From positions 234,919 to 298,918 of the forward strand of contig MU270075.1 of the NCBI GenBank assembly GCA_021432635.1: a stretch of DNA of 64,000 nt. The letters run 5' to 3'. Source of the DNA: Thozetella sp. PMI_491. Lineage: Eukaryota > Ascomycota > Sordariomycetes > Chaetosphaeriales > Chaetosphaeriaceae. Position 1 is the first letter of the stretch, and each line of letters begins with the position of its first letter. This document shows positions 1 through 11,486 of this stretch, one piece after another. The translations under genes and the position numbers were made by a program. Below the pieces are notes generated by a model that was not told where the DNA came from, ran no database searches, and was given only the letters and a program-made list of their open reading frames with translations.

Positions 1-1
1 T

Positions 2-85
2 ATCGATGTGGCCAGCGAGGAGGAGGAGGAGTCGTCTGGCAGTGAATATGCTGTGGAGCCTCCTCGGCGTGGCCGGCGCCGGTAA
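2..85 (+). CDS. 3' end of an unknown gene (partial)
   Basis: An open frame enters at the left edge and stops with TAA at 83-85. It encodes 27 residues: an acidic-serine run (five Glu, then Ser-Ser-Gly-Ser) followed by a basic tail ending Arg-Arg-Gly-Arg-Arg-Arg. This composition is common in the tails of fungal nuclear or chromatin proteins, but no family can be named from so short a piece. The rest of the gene lies outside the window. The call rests only on frame and composition. Confidence 0.4.
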   Translation: MDVASEEEEESSGSEYAVEPPRRGRRR

Positions 86-862
86 AACGAAGATCCGGCT
101 GGGTGGTTTCATACTGGTTGAATGGGCTGTTGAGTAAGGAGCAGATTGCACTAGTTTTTACGTTCACAGAGTAAAAATTGACTGAGTTGTGGCTGTTTTA
201 CTATATATGAGCCATATGGCTGGCGTGGATATGAGATGGTCGGTTGAGGGGGGGGGTCGGTTGGCATGCAGGTCGACTTACCTCTCTCAAGATGATGTTG
301 GCGAGGGGGAGTGTGCAAGCTGGACTGCCTTGCCAACCAAGGGGGTTCCGCACGTTGTATCTAATCAGGCATCAAGGAAGCTACGATTATCATCTCTCTC
401 GTACATATTTTTTTTCCGTCATTGTTAGGGAACTATATTACTCTTTTGCTTCTTGTTACTACCTACCATCGGCGCTGCCTCATTAGGTCTCTCGGTCATC
501 AGTCAATACGGTAAAACTCCAGCTAAGCGTATACTTCTGTCTTAGCTGGATCGTTCATCAATTTGGTGGGCAAGCAACGAGTCAAGGCTATGCCTTCTCT
601 TCGGCCCGGCCATCCGCGCCATACCATTAAAGAACCCTGGCGCTGTGCTTGTCCGGAACTGCATTGCAATGCTACGTGCTTCAGCTTCGATCTCACTGAG
701 GTCCATCATTGAGTTGGTGTATTCATATAGTCGCTGTGTGGGGATAAGCCGGCGATAGCGTTACACTATCATTTTGTGCATGCCTAGGATACGTGTGATG
801 AACCTTGTTCTTTGTTTGATCCCCCTTCCCTCCAAGTCCTGTAGTTTGCGTCTTAGGCAGAT
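86..862. other. Intergenic, no gene seen
   Basis: The short open frames on both strands show no domain, no plausible splice sites and no similarity I recognise. I see no tRNA or repeat here. Confidence 0.5.
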
Positions 863-1225
863 ATGATTGATAATAGTGTCGCCCTCCAGAGTGTTCTTCT
901 AGCACTGGGTGCTCTAGGTCTCTGGTTAAGTTTCAAACTACCCTCTGCGGTATCCAGATGGGGCATTCTGGGTCAGTTGGAAAGCGTGGCCAAGGGAAGG
1001 GGCATTCTTCATGATGTCTATCGGAAGGTATGTGTAGCAGTTGCACGCTCAGAATGCAGACGGCGGCTAAACTTTTCTTGCAGCAACTCACCGACGGCCA
1101 ACCCTACATCCTCCCTGGCATATTCAGTGCGAGCCTAGTACTCTCACCATCGATGCTCTAATTTTTGATCGCTCAGCCAGAATGTCGCCTTAGCGATAAA
1201 TGGAGACAGATGGAAGCTTTAAACA
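863..1225 (+). pseudogene. Cytochrome P450, 5' fragment (relic)
   Basis: ATG at 863 opens a hydrophobic N-terminus. A good intron (1028-1083, GTATGT...TTGCAG) joins it in frame to residues reading QLTDGQPYILPGIFSASLVL and LSPSML, then IAQPE and RLSDKW. This is the typical N-terminal region of fungal microsomal P450s, where a conserved pattern has a TDGKP-like stretch, a VLPPS-like stretch and then a QPE/VLS-like stretch. A TAA at 1159-1161 replaces the residue before the IAQPE segment, and recognisable homology ends near 1225. The I-helix, ExxR and heme-Cys regions are absent. It is therefore a 5' relic that has lost more than three quarters of the gene. The family is recognised from general pattern knowledge, not a search. 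Confidence 0.55.
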
Positions 1226-2382
1226 TCTCTGTAACGTTAATTAATATCAACAGCATTGTTTCTACTGACGTGAGTATTTCGGGACTGATTAAGGTAGATT
1301 TAGATGCCCCCCCCCTGCTCCTTTTGGTAACTTTGTACCTTTATACCTCGGCCTATTATATGGCGCGATTTCTAACAAATAATAGAACAACGCTATCTAT
1401 ACGGGAAAATCTAGTCTAAAATGTACGCCCAGCCCCTTACGCTTTGATTGTATGGTACGCATAGCCTACGCCTTTAATAATAGGATCCGGGTAGGGCTAG
1501 CTAGGCTTCGTAAGTGCAAGGTAGCTACCTAAAGTCAAGGCAGTCTCCCTGCTCTATGGCCCACTTCAGAATCTTATCAACGTCCTAGCTAGTATATATA
1601 TGATCTATCTCCTTTCCTCCGGGTTAATAAGGGTTTTTAGTTTAAAAAAAGCATAGCTTGGCGAGAGAAGAATGGGATCTCAGGAGGGTCGAATAAAAAT
1701 ATTGCCTGTCGTACCACCGTGAGAATCAGGGGCGAAGACGGTGTCTAGAAATAGGCAAAGACAACAGGGCGGCCGTTTTACTACAAAGGAGCCTCGGCCG
1801 TAGGAAGTAATGGATGGTACTATCCTTGTTGCCTCCAGCTAGCAATGTGCTTCCCTCTCGAATCACAATCACTACAGGTCCCATGTGGCTGCGCGATACC
1901 TTATCTTTGTGCGACGACGACCTCTTTTCTACTCGAGGCTATTGATGGACGGGTGTAGTAGCGCGGCGCAGTGAACGGCAGGCTTGACGAGGGCACTATG
2001 TTTACTAACCCTAGGCGCGATTTCTACACTTTCTTTCCCGCGCGGCATCGACCTTAAAATACTGTGCCACCCGCTGAAGCATTCTATAATGGTTTCAGGT
2101 GCTCCAACCCGCACTCCATTAATTGGTCAGGGGCTGCTAATCGGCCTTCAGTTCGTGGTTACACAAGTGGGTGTTGCCGCCGTCACTGGTAATGTTCCAC
2201 AGCAGTTCGTCTGAACGCCCGGCCGGCCTGCCGAATTGTATTGACTCTGTAACTCAACACCCACTTCTTGTTCTTGAGTAGCCTAACTCTTGTTATTAGG
2301 TGGAGCTATCTTGCACTTGACCCTTATGCAGCATTCATTCTAACCCTTTCAAAAAGCCTACTGTTTCCGCAGCGAGTTTGCC
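1226..2382. other. Intergenic, no gene seen
   Basis: AT-richer DNA without a supportable reading frame. The downstream part of the P450 relic has decayed past recognition or been deleted. Clusters of GCTAGCTAGG-like sequence near 1490-1600 resemble old transposon debris but cannot be assigned. Confidence 0.4.
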
Positions 2383-4601
2383 ATGAATACTTTGTGGTCC
2401 ACAAGCGACACTACGGTGCCGCGCACTGTTCAGCTTGGAGTTTGGACAAATTGGTCGCGGGGGCGCGTCCTTGGGGTGACGTTAACAATTGAACGGGATA
2501 CAGGGAATCTCTTGATCGCCTTTACGGCCTTTTTCGTCGGTGTCGTTGCTGCTCGTTTCTGGAGGATCGCCTGCTTCGTGCTTCACCGATCCTATTCCAC
2601 CAACACGGCGCGCGATGCGTTTCACCACCAGCGCCAGGCTATTCTTCGCAATTCTGCTAATGCTGAAGGAGCGGCCTGGGAGATCGCACAGCTCTCTTGG
2701 GCCTGGCATCGCACGGCAAGGCATGCGCTTCTTCGAGCATCGTTGACATTTCTCTTGGCAGTGGTGTGCGTTTGCTCGTTTGCCTTAGCCAGCGGGTATT
2801 CATCCCGAGTGTCCACAGGAATAGGAAGCCAAGTCTTGATCGACGGCTCTAGCTGCGGGCTCCTCAATACCGCCGGGCAAGGTGCGGTAACAACCGACGA
2901 GGCGTGGGAGCTTGTCAACACGTATCGCCGGAATGTAGCGGAGAACGCGGCCAACTACGCACAGCAATGCTACTCGATGAACAATACTAGCGTGTTTGAT
3001 TGCAACACGTTTGTTGTCAACGCCCTTCCGGGGACTGTTGAAATGGATGCTGCCTGTCCGTTCCAGGGGAATATTTGCGGCTCCAACACGTCCAACATAC
3101 GATTAGATACGGGCTACATTTCTACCCACACCCACTTCGGCCTCAACGCTCCGGAGAACGAAGCAATTCTATTCCGGCACGTCTTCCACTGCGCACCATT
3201 GATGACCGATGGGTATAAGAATAATTCGGTCGGTGAGAATACAACCTATACCCGGTATTACTACGGCAGAGCCATCGGCGGGTCCGGTCAGAATGATACG
3301 GTAGATTATGCTTTCGAGGTTGAGAGTATCGATGAACAATACACAAAACAGCAGGATAACTTTCAGCGGAATGCAGGTACCGTATTTCGTCTGGTGTAAG
3401 TTTCATCCTCAGCAACGTCGTTGCCGTGTCTTGCTTCTTATGCTATCTCAGAGCCCGGCTATCGACTAATGACAATGGAACGACGGATATGCTCCATTCG
3501 CATTTCATTCCAATCCCTGAAATCCAACGTCGAGACGCAGATATCTATCTCAATTTCATTATAGGGAATGGTGTTATTTTCGGCGAGCCTACCGACGACC
3601 CGTGGTATAGAGGGACAGTCAACTATACCTAGCTTGACGGGGCCATCATTGGCCCCTCACAAGGCTATATGCCGGAGGAGGCGGCATCACCAATGGGCTG
3701 CGTCGAGCAGTATCAATTTTGTAACTCGGAACAGCAATGCGGCCCACTGGCCGGCCTCTCGGATGCTGTCTACCAAGCTGCCCCCGTATTCGGCTTGACC
3801 ACAGACGACCTTCTCAACCACAGGGCACTCGGCACACCAGGGAGCAGACTCCTTTGGTTCGCGAATATCCTGAGCATTTCGGGAGCGAACCCTGCCGACA
3901 TCATGTGGGCACAGGGCGCCCATGCTCTGCTGTCGCTCAAGAGCTTACTAGACGGCGTTATCATACCCCGTTTGCAACCCAACCACTGGCAGCTTGATGT
4001 CACTCATTGGTGGACTACGTGGCTGGCATATCTGCAGACGTCCTTCGTCGCCACTGCAACAGGGCCAATGGACCCGCAGCTTGAACCGTATCGCTTAGCT
4101 CCTGCAGACGACTTCCAGCGGGAAATGTGTAACGGCCAGGTACGAATTAGTGATTTACTATGCCCTGTCTTGTATTTCTGTTGTTAAAACCCGCGTGGAA
4201 TCTTGCGCAAATGTCTCTGATGTGCTCATGTTATTTGGGCATGTATCTGGGTGGAAAGTACTAACGAAGCAATCATCGCGCAGAAAATCCGTAGCACACA
4301 ATACAGCTCATTCAGCCTTTTCGGACTTTGCTTCATATTCACTGCGGGAGCTCTTATTATCATCATTTCCTATATTCTTGAGCCTATTTGCCAGTGTCTG
4401 CAAAGACGGCGTGGGTATGACAGCTACAAGAACCTAGAGTGGACAGCCAACGAAGCACTTCATCTCCGGTGCCTCAGCTACGGCGCCACGGGCAGAGGGA
4501 GTCGGTCAAATTGGTCCTCCGCTGTGCCAATTACACAAAAAGGGGAAACATTGGAGCCAGTTATATTCCGGAAGGTAGAGAGCTTCGGCTCGAAAATATA
4601 G
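2383..4601 (+). CDS. Large membrane protein of unknown function, interrupted by one in-frame TAG
   Basis: Three exons join in frame: 2383-3395, 3452-4139 and 4284-4601, with introns 3396-3451 (GTAAGT...CAG) and 4140-4283 (GTACGA...CTAAC...CAG). The N-terminal part carries two membrane segments (about residues 40-60 and 120-140). It is followed by a long Cys- and Asn-X-Ser/Thr-rich ectodomain, a C-terminal membrane segment in exon 3 and a cytosolic tail. I recognise the layout and motifs (VQLGVWTNWSRG near the N-terminus, DDPWYRG, EEAASPMGC, the C-terminal KNLEWTANEAL) as an expanded family of uncharacterised fungal membrane proteins. A TAG at 3630-3632, just after the DDPWYRG stretch, breaks exon 2; the frame stays open and conserved on both sides. 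It is either a young pseudogene or needs read-through or a cryptic in-frame intron (3573-3632). No function is known. Confidence 0.6.
3630..3632 (+). other. In-frame TAG interrupting the membrane-protein gene
   Basis: The only stop in the three-exon frame. Conserved sequence continues immediately after it in the same frame, ruling out a frameshift. A C-to-T change of a CAG codon would explain it. A 60-nt GT...AG segment (3573-3632) ending in this TAG could be spliced out in frame, but would remove residues that look conserved. Confidence 0.75.
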
Positions 4602-5608
4602 GCCAGTAACCTCACCGGCCAGATTTATACCCTTCCATCCGCGAACGGATATTGCTAAGCCCGATCTGGTACGTACTGAGCTTCGGTGCTCAAGGTGCCG
4701 CGGGTACGCGGGCAAGCTGTCTTGAAATGGAAGTCTCTGAAATATAACCACCACCAATACTCATCTTATACAGCTTTGGAGGAGACCGCGCCAAGTGCGA
4801 TCAGCCCAATGAGCTCCTGTATCAAAAGGCTGGCTTCGATGAATGTTACCACGTAAGTCTACGTCCTTCATCACCACCGTAAAGCCATCCAACACCTTGC
4901 TAGATCTTGACTCAGACCGAGTAAGCCTTAAAACGAATAATCTTTATTTCATGCAGATGTGGCTGATACTAACATATTCTTCTGCGGCTTAAGGAACGTC
5001 GATTGCGTGGTATCAAATGCTGTTACCGGCCTTAGGTCTACTGTAACTAAGATTGCATCTGATTCGAGGCACCCTGTATTTATGAAAGAAGTGCGATAAC
5101 TTAGACGGGTTGAGCAAATTGGCAGCAGTGCCGTGGGTTGTCTTATTTTATTTTTTATCGTCCACCGCTGTCTCCCGAATCAGCCTCATTGCCTACTATT
5201 GTTACAATTTATCACCTCCTGGAGTTTTAATGGAGGATATAAACCTCCACGAGCTTTTCCATGCTGTCTTTTGAAACCTGTATGGGTCTTGTTGATGGTT
5301 AACCAGCCAACTACTCACCTTATTATCCGTATCTGGGCTCCACGCCGCCCTCGTCTTGTCTCGGTCACAATATTTTCAACTTGAAGGACAGAAATCCATC
5401 GCAGGCTAACAAAAGGTTACTTGGCCAACTTGGGTCAGTGAATGAAATCTTATGACAGGTCTCTACACCTATGAATCGCAAGGTGCTGCTTTGGGCATGG
5501 TTAGCAGTGCCATTTTGTCCTGGATTATTTATTACTATACTTGTTAATAAGTGACGATAACAACCGGAAATTACATAGTCGCTATCACTTTAGAAGCTTT
5601 AATTGACA
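4602..5608. other. Intergenic between convergent genes
   Basis: No supportable gene. One exon-like piece (about 4774-4852, preceded by ATACAG and followed by GTAAGT) reads FGGDRAKCDQPNELLYQKAG on the plus strand with a second Cys soon after. It has no partner exon I can find, so it is not called. Confidence 0.4.
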
Positions 5609-7505
5609 TTATAATGCTTTCTTCAATCGTAGCCTCCCGTCACTGTCTGCTGTGAGCGACACAACCATGCCTTCTGACACTTTCCCCAGTGTCTCCAAGG
5701 ACTCCTTCTCAGAGACAAGCCGTCCAAGCTCGCTGTCGCTCCAACCTTGCAGGCCGTGCAGTAGGTACGCCGCGACAGATGTCCTAAGCAACGGCACATC
5801 CCTTGTTTGCCAGATAGAGACCCCAAGTAGCCCGGTAATAGCGATGACGTTAAGAAGCAGAACGGCAAGCCATTCCCACCGAACCACGTAGACGGATTCC
5901 CAGTAGTACGCTTTTCCATTGCACACACTGGAGTTGAGGTTGTCCCCCGGACTACCGCTGCGAATGAGATTGGTAGCCGCCATTGTGACGTTCTCAAGCA
6001 TTTCTTCGTATTTGGCCTCGTATAAAAATTGGCCATAATCAATATCGCTGGTTCCCTCCCTTTTAAAGGGCTGGTCACTGTCGCCCTTATGCAACCACAG
6101 TTGCTTATTGTCAAGCAGGTTGGCGAGCGCATTCCAAATAGATCCCTGCCCTCCCTCTCGGTCCGTTATCAAGTATATCGTACCTGTTGAAGGTGCTCGG
6201 TATCTAGAAAAGCTGAGAGGATTCGCATTGCCCACCATCCAGGCCAGAGCCTCGGACGACGTACTGCCGACGGTGAGCTGTGCACCATCCGAGACGACGT
6301 TGTGGAAAGTTTTCGTGCAATAGTACCATCGAGTGATAACCATTTCTACCTTAGGTAATTCCGTGTCGAAAACGTTCCGATTGTCTTGATATCGGAGGAA
6401 AATGAAAGATGCTCCTCCGCTGTACCCCAATGTTCCAGTTGCCCGCGACTCCCTCACTGCGTGTGATTTATATAGAGTTTTTTGGAAGTTAATTATATCA
6501 GTGCCGTTCACGTTCTGATTACCGCCGAATCTCACGTTCGTGATTTCTTCGGGGAGCTTGGTCCCCAACTCCAGGACCGCGTCAAGCATGCTGATATTGT
6601 ACTGGCAGCGGGTCTCATTTAGGGGCACGGAGGTTCCATTCACTCGCACACTCCTGCAATTGGGCCGCACTTGGTCGCTAATATCGCGTGTGTCGCGACA
6701 GACAGCAAGGGTAGTGAAGTCCTTCCAAGAACAAGATTGTGCTGATGGGGGACAATAAAGGTTAGGCTGAAAGGGGTCGCCCGTGATGGCCCTAAGGAGG
6801 GCGGATCTAACAAGCAGGGCGTTGTTTGTCACCGTATCTTGCCGAGAGAATATTAGCCGTACGTCCGATGCACAAGAAAGAAGAAAGGAACTATGTACCG
6901 TCCAATAAAAGCGAAGCAGAAACATAACTATCGGCTATTGCAATTGTCGCTGTACCGTTTCTGAGTGCAATCTTGACCTGAGAGCTGTCCAGAATCTGCT
7001 GGGTCATCGATTCTATAGCAATAGAGATGAGGGTAAGGGCAGCAAGGGCGGTCATGACAGTGGACTTGGTTCGTAGGGTTAGCAGCGCCACCAAGGCGCC
7101 CCAAGGACCACGGCTCGCATCATCAAAAATCTGAAGGGAACTGAGTCTGTCTGGGCCACGAAGGTAATGCTTCCACTTAAGCTGGCTAATGCAGGACGTA
7201 ACCGATACCATCATGGCTGCGCGAGCTATCGTGGTGGAGACCGAAATAAGTGAATTCGGACGGATCGACAGGGCCCACGAGTCGGTGGGAGTTCCGTTGA
7301 CGATGGCCAGGAGCGCAAGTAGTAGCGTCATGCTCGCGATACTGGTGGCGCAGGCACCTATCTCCCACCACCACCACCAGGACATGGATCTAAGATCCGA
7401 CTGCAGCGATCGCCTAAGCCGACTTTGTTGTGGTGGCGTACTTCCTACGTTGGAGAGTGTCCTGGAGACGCAGGCGGTGTCCATCTTTTCCGATTTCTCC
7501 GCCAT
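5609..7505 (-). CDS. DUF3176-family membrane protein
   Basis: Two exons, 7505-6899 and 6837-5609, give 611 residues. The N-terminal exon has the DUF3176 signature: a WWWWWEIGACATSIASM start, a first membrane helix, the proline-containing IRPNSLISV loop, then CISQLKWKHY and the LQIFDDASRGPWGAL motif. Exon 2 is a long extracellular region with several Cys and N-glycosylation sites. A final membrane helix lies near residue 530 (WLAVLLLNVIAITGLLGV), before a cytosolic tail. DUF3176 proteins are common and expanded in plant-associated ascomycetes and have no established function. The 61-nt intron has a GTACAT donor, a CTAAT branch site and ends in AAG at 6838-6840; no other AG restores the frame. 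No stop or frameshift is visible, so the gene appears intact. Confidence 0.85.
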
Positions 7506-8096
7506 AGCGTCTGGGTGATATCCGTCTTTGACAAGATTAATAGCAGGCGTCTTGGGTCACGGCAACCCTGGTGTCATCAACGATGAGATATTTTCACGTT
7601 TGTTCGAACGTTGGTACCCATTTCATCGACACAGCCACACAGGGGAAGCCAGGCTCTGCTTATGAATGACCTCCGGTGCATAGGGTAATATCAGGCTAAA
7701 ACCTACGATATATGCTGACTGCATGGTTAAAATGAAATTGTGTAACCCCGCGTTCGTTTACGAAGACGAGCTTATGACCAGACATATAGGTCGCATACTA
7801 TTCTAACTGCTGTTTGGCAGAAATATTAGCGTGCAGTTCCTTGACTGCGCGCAGGTTTTGCTCACAACTTCTAGCCCTGACCTCGACACGCTGCATTACC
7901 TTTATTTTACCATGGTCAGCATCACAAGCGCAACTGACAAATCGGATACTAAACTGCGCCTTGGCTTTGACAGTGGAGAGAGGATAGCTGGCTGATTTAC
8001 TGGGTCTAATCTAGTAGCATCTTTCTTCGGCTTAGTTGATCCGGCCCTTGCATGACGTACCCCTAGTCGCAAACCTCAACCTACAGTAGATTTTGC
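7506..8096. other. Intergenic; upstream region of the DUF3176 gene
   Basis: About 590 bp separates the DUF3176 start from the end of the lipase gene. I see no additional gene. Confidence 0.4.
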
Positions 8097-9365
8097 TCAA
8101 AGGTCTGGCTGGGTGGAAATTGCAATCGTGACATTCTCAACCTTGCAGCCTTGGAGCGCAAACGTCCCTTCGAATACAGCATCAAAGAAAGCAAGTACTC
8201 CGGGCACTCCATTCACCGAATCAGCTACGTGTCCCCCCACCGTATTGCGTTGGTACAGAATGTTGGCGCCAGAAGTGCAGTACTTGGCAACTAGCGAATC
8301 AAACCCGCCGATTCCCAACATGTCGTGTACTGCCATGTAGGCGAAGTACGGGACCTTCGGAATGCCATGGACTCCTAACGGGGTCTGTGATGATACCAAG
8401 TCGGGAATGTGAGGAATCTCCAGTGGCGGTTGTCGGTTAATAAAATAGTTCAACATGTCTTGATGTTGATATACCGCTGCGTTGTCGTATAAATTGCGCT
8501 GCGTGACCGAATAAAAGCCTGTGGCGTTGAACGGCCCGTCTTTGTGCAGCGCATTTACGAGCGAGGCATTGGCTTCGGGAAACTGCGACACTAGGCCAAC
8601 TAAGGCAGAAGGGATAATAAAAGACATGGTGCCTTCGTTGTGCGCCTCAAAGGAGCCGGTGAAATTCGTGAGAGGTGCCCCCACGGCGATGGCACTGATG
8701 TTGAGGTCGCGCGCGTACTCAGATTGAAGCTCGGCAGCCCACGCAGTAGCATACCCGCCGCCAGAGTACCCCCATAGCCCAACCTGGATGCCGTGCGAGC
8801 CAGTTAAGTCCATCAGTGTGGCTGCCCGGATACCGTCGAGAATGGCATGGGCTGCCTGAGGACCTTCCATGAACGAAGCCTGAGGCCCTTCATAGTCCGG
8901 AACGCTGACATACCAGCCACGGCCTAGTGCCTCACTAACGTGTACAGGCTCCGGGGTGGAATTAAAGACATTCGCATGGGAGTAGACGTTATAGAGCCCG
9001 TAGCTGGGACTCCAATCGAAGGCGGGAGTGTCATATGCAAGCTGATATGAGATGAGTTTCTTGGGAGCTGCCTTGCTGGTCGTCCTTGGTACTAAGACCG
9101 TTGTTACTGCCCATGATGGCTGGCCTCTAGTGCCTGTCGTACGATAGAGTATGTTATATGCCGCCGAGCTGTTGCCGATGACCGGGACCAAACCTGGCGC
9201 AGGCCGTATTCGTAGAATAGCGCCCGGCTTGAGCGACTCGAAATGCGGAGGAGGCGTGTAGAACGGGTCCTGACTAGGGGGGAGAGGCATAATGCCAACA
9301 ATGGCAGATGCACCGCTAATACCTAGCCAGACATTAGCAGTAAGCAAGATTCGGATTGCGATCAT
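8097..9365 (-). CDS. Secreted lipase, LIP family (alpha/beta hydrolase)
   Basis: A single intronless frame of 422 residues. Residues 1-22 form a signal peptide. The mature protein has the secretory lipase (LIP, Candida LIP/CalA-like) layout: the N-terminal QDPFYTPP stretch, the VPDYEGP motif near residue 155, and the nucleophile elbow GYSGG with Ser near 201. The probable acid residue is in the AVHDMLG segment and the probable catalytic His in NTVGGHVAD near the C-terminus. Members hydrolyse triacylglycerols and other esters outside the cell. Several N-glycosylation sites agree with secretion. A TATA-like box lies about 85 bp upstream on the same strand. The length is slightly below the usual 430-470 of the family but no part appears missing. 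Lipid scavenging or host-tissue breakdown is the likely role (inference). Confidence 0.92.
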   Translation of the reverse strand: MIAIRILLTANVWLGISGASAIVGIMPLPPSQDPFYTPPPHFESLKPGAILRIRPAPGLVPVIGNSSAAYNILYRTTGTRGQPSWAVTTVLVPRTTSKAAPKKLISYQLAYDTPAFDWSPSYGLYNVYSHANVFNSTPEPVHVSEALGRGWYVSVPDYEGPQASFMEGPQAAHAILDGIRAATLMDLTGSHGIQVGLWGYSGGGYATAWAAELQSEYARDLNISAIAVGAPLTNFTGSFEAHNEGTMSFIIPSALVGLVSQFPEANASLVNALHKDGPFNATGFYSVTQRNLYDNAAVYQHQDMLNYFINRQPPLEIPHIPDLVSSQTPLGVHGIPKVPYFAYMAVHDMLGIGGFDSLVAKYCTSGANILYQRNTVGGHVADSVNGVPGVLAFFDAVFEGTFALQGCKVENVTIAISTQPDL

Positions 9366-9447
9366 TTTGTAGGCAGCTGTGAGAGATGTGATATTCAGCT
9401 TATTAGTGCTATCAACTATGTGGAGAATAGATATGTCCCTTCGTTAT

Positions 9448-9454
9448 CTTTATA
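9448..9454 (-). promoter_or_regulatory. TATA-like box of the lipase gene
   Basis: Minus-strand TATAAAG, about 83 bp upstream of the lipase ATG, the usual position for a fungal TATA element with a short leader. Judged by position and sequence only. Confidence 0.35.
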
Positions 9455-10069
9455 TGCGTTGAACAGCCATAACCACAAGCTTAGCACGCTTTTCTTCCGA
9501 ATAAGCAGGCCTACGCGGCCTCGGGGAGAACTTTGAGAGGCATGAGGCCACTCTCTCTCCATTGCTCCAAATCCTGTCGCTCGGGCTCTCGGGTTCTCCG
9601 TTGCCCGGCGTCATTCTCCTTCGTTTAAAGGCTGAACGTCGATCTCAGAGGCTGACTCATGCTAGAGAAAAGACTCTCAATTACTTGGTTCTATTCCACC
9701 GACTCAGCCCCCTCGACTTCTTTGGTGAGCGAAGTTGCGTTGGCATCCCGAGGAAGCCTGCACAAAGTGGCATGTAAGCTGTCCAGGGCAAACGCATATG
9801 CGGTTTGAAGCGGGGCGGTGCGGTTGGAAGCAAGGGCCAGCTGAGCCCCAAGCGGGCGCTAGCGGACGATTGCGGGTGCGATGACGGTGAGGCGGTGCAG
9901 GCCTACCACACCGCTGCCACGACAATGTAGCACGAGAGGCACGAACCCAGAGATAATCCCCAGAGTTTATGATCCGCCTGGCTAGACTTCGTGTAAGCTG
10001 ATTAACCCGCGACCACAGCCTTCGACTTCGACTCCACCCGTGGCATTCTGTTCACTAAGCCGCCTAGCC
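9455..10069. other. Intergenic, no gene seen
   Basis: Region between the lipase promoter and the dehydrogenase pseudogene. No supportable coding sequence. Confidence 0.4.
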
Positions 10070-11310
10070 ATGCCTACCTCTGCGTTCAATCCAAAATCCA
10101 TACCAGACCTTACAGGGAGGGTCTACATTGTCTCTGGTTGAAACTCAGGAATGTCAGTTATACTACGCGCCCGCTGTTGTCATGATGGCAACAGGCTAAT
10201 AAGTCGCGCTAAATAGCGACAAAGCCACGGTAGCTGGCCTCGTGGAGTATGGCGCCAAAGTTTACATGGGCGCGCGGAGCGAGTCAAAAGCGAGCAATGC
10301 GATCCGGGAATAAATATCGATATTCCTGCTGCTGATATCCACTTCCTCCAATTGGACCTCTCCCGCCTTGCATCTGTTGTCAAGGCGGCTAGAAGTCTAC
10401 GACAGTAGGCTCGTCATCCCTTGTCTCTCAACATCCGCATTGACATACGTTTGGTAGGAAGGAAACAGTTCTTCATGGCCATATCAATAATTTCGGTATC
10501 ATGGCCGTTCCGTTTGCCGTATCATAAGATGGCTACGAGTCACAATTCCATTTGCGCCAAGCTTTGCATTGCTTGTGATAGTTCACCGTTCTCCATACTA
10601 ATTAAAATGTACCTACCCTCAGGTCAACTACCTTTCCCACTGGCTGTTAACGTATCACTTCCTCCCGCTTCTTCAAAAGACAGCAGAGAACAGCAGACCT
10701 GACGACTTCCGCATCGTTAATGTTACGTCGATGGGCCACGCGCTCTTCACGCCAGAGGGCGGCATCGTGTTCGAGAATATCAAGCTCGAGTCAGCGTCTG
10801 CCATGACCCGATATGGACAGTCCAAATTGGCAAACATTTTCTATGCAAAGGAGCTGACTCGGAAGTTCGGTGTCCTAGGAGAAGGGAAAAATGGAAGTAG
10901 GTCTGAGATATGGGTGGCCGCTGTCCATCCAGGAAACATAGAGACGTAAGTGAAAACCGCTCCTCACGCCATAACCCTACACAATGCCTGCTCGAAAATC
11001 TCTTACACTTCTCCGGAAAATACAGGAATCTCAGCCGGCAAGCCACAGAGGCGGCCCTGGCACTAGTTCTTTGGATATTAAGGCCTTTAATTAGGTGCCG
11101 TGGCCTTCTAGAGCAGAACAAGCCAAAGGGGCTTGGTCATCCCTCTTCGCAGCTGCCCGTCGAGACTTTCAGGGAGTTGACTCAGGTGCATACATCGTAC
11201 CATATGCTTGAATTGGAAAGCCTAGTGCCGCAGCGGAGGACGTCAACTTGGCAGGCAAACTTGGGTCTAGACTACAGACACGAGTTGGAGGGTTATTGGC
11301 GGTAGTATAG
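10070..11310 (+). pseudogene. Short-chain dehydrogenase/reductase, multiply broken
   Basis: The plus strand carries a whole short-chain dehydrogenase scattered over three frames. From ATG 10070 it reads SIPDLTGRVYIVSG, then a TGA where the second Gly of the nucleotide-binding GGNSGxG motif belongs. It continues with ATVAGLVEYGAKVYMGARSE, a frameshift, then PAADIHFLQLDLSRLASVV, a stop, FGIMAVPFAVS with a further TAA, VNYLSHWLLTYHFLPLLQ, IVNVTSMGHALFTPEGG and the active-site YGQSKLANIF (Tyr-x-x-x-Lys kept). A normal intron follows (GTAAGT at 10947). The last part reads EQAKGAWSSLFAAARRDF and KPSAAAEDVNLAGKL with another stop. At least five disabling changes are spread along the gene. The ancestral enzyme would have been an NAD(P)H-dependent oxidoreductase of the WW-oxidoreductase/retinol-dehydrogenase type common in fungal metabolite clusters. 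Confidence 0.85.
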
Positions 11311-11486
11311 ACTGGTAGACTGTGAGCCTAGATGTCATTGACTGTTTTGTTGATATGTAGCAAGATGGTCTCACTATCCTGTAAAGAACCGCGTACAGTC
11401 AGATTTACTCTTCATCTTCCAAAATTGCAAGATATTTGTCTAGTCAAGATCAGTTTCTGCATAACTCAGAAGATACGACGCGAAAG

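Noticed and set aside
4774-4852. Exon-like plus-strand piece with two Cys and good splice borders
   Set aside because: Too short and without a partner exon or start codon in reach; chance cannot be excluded.
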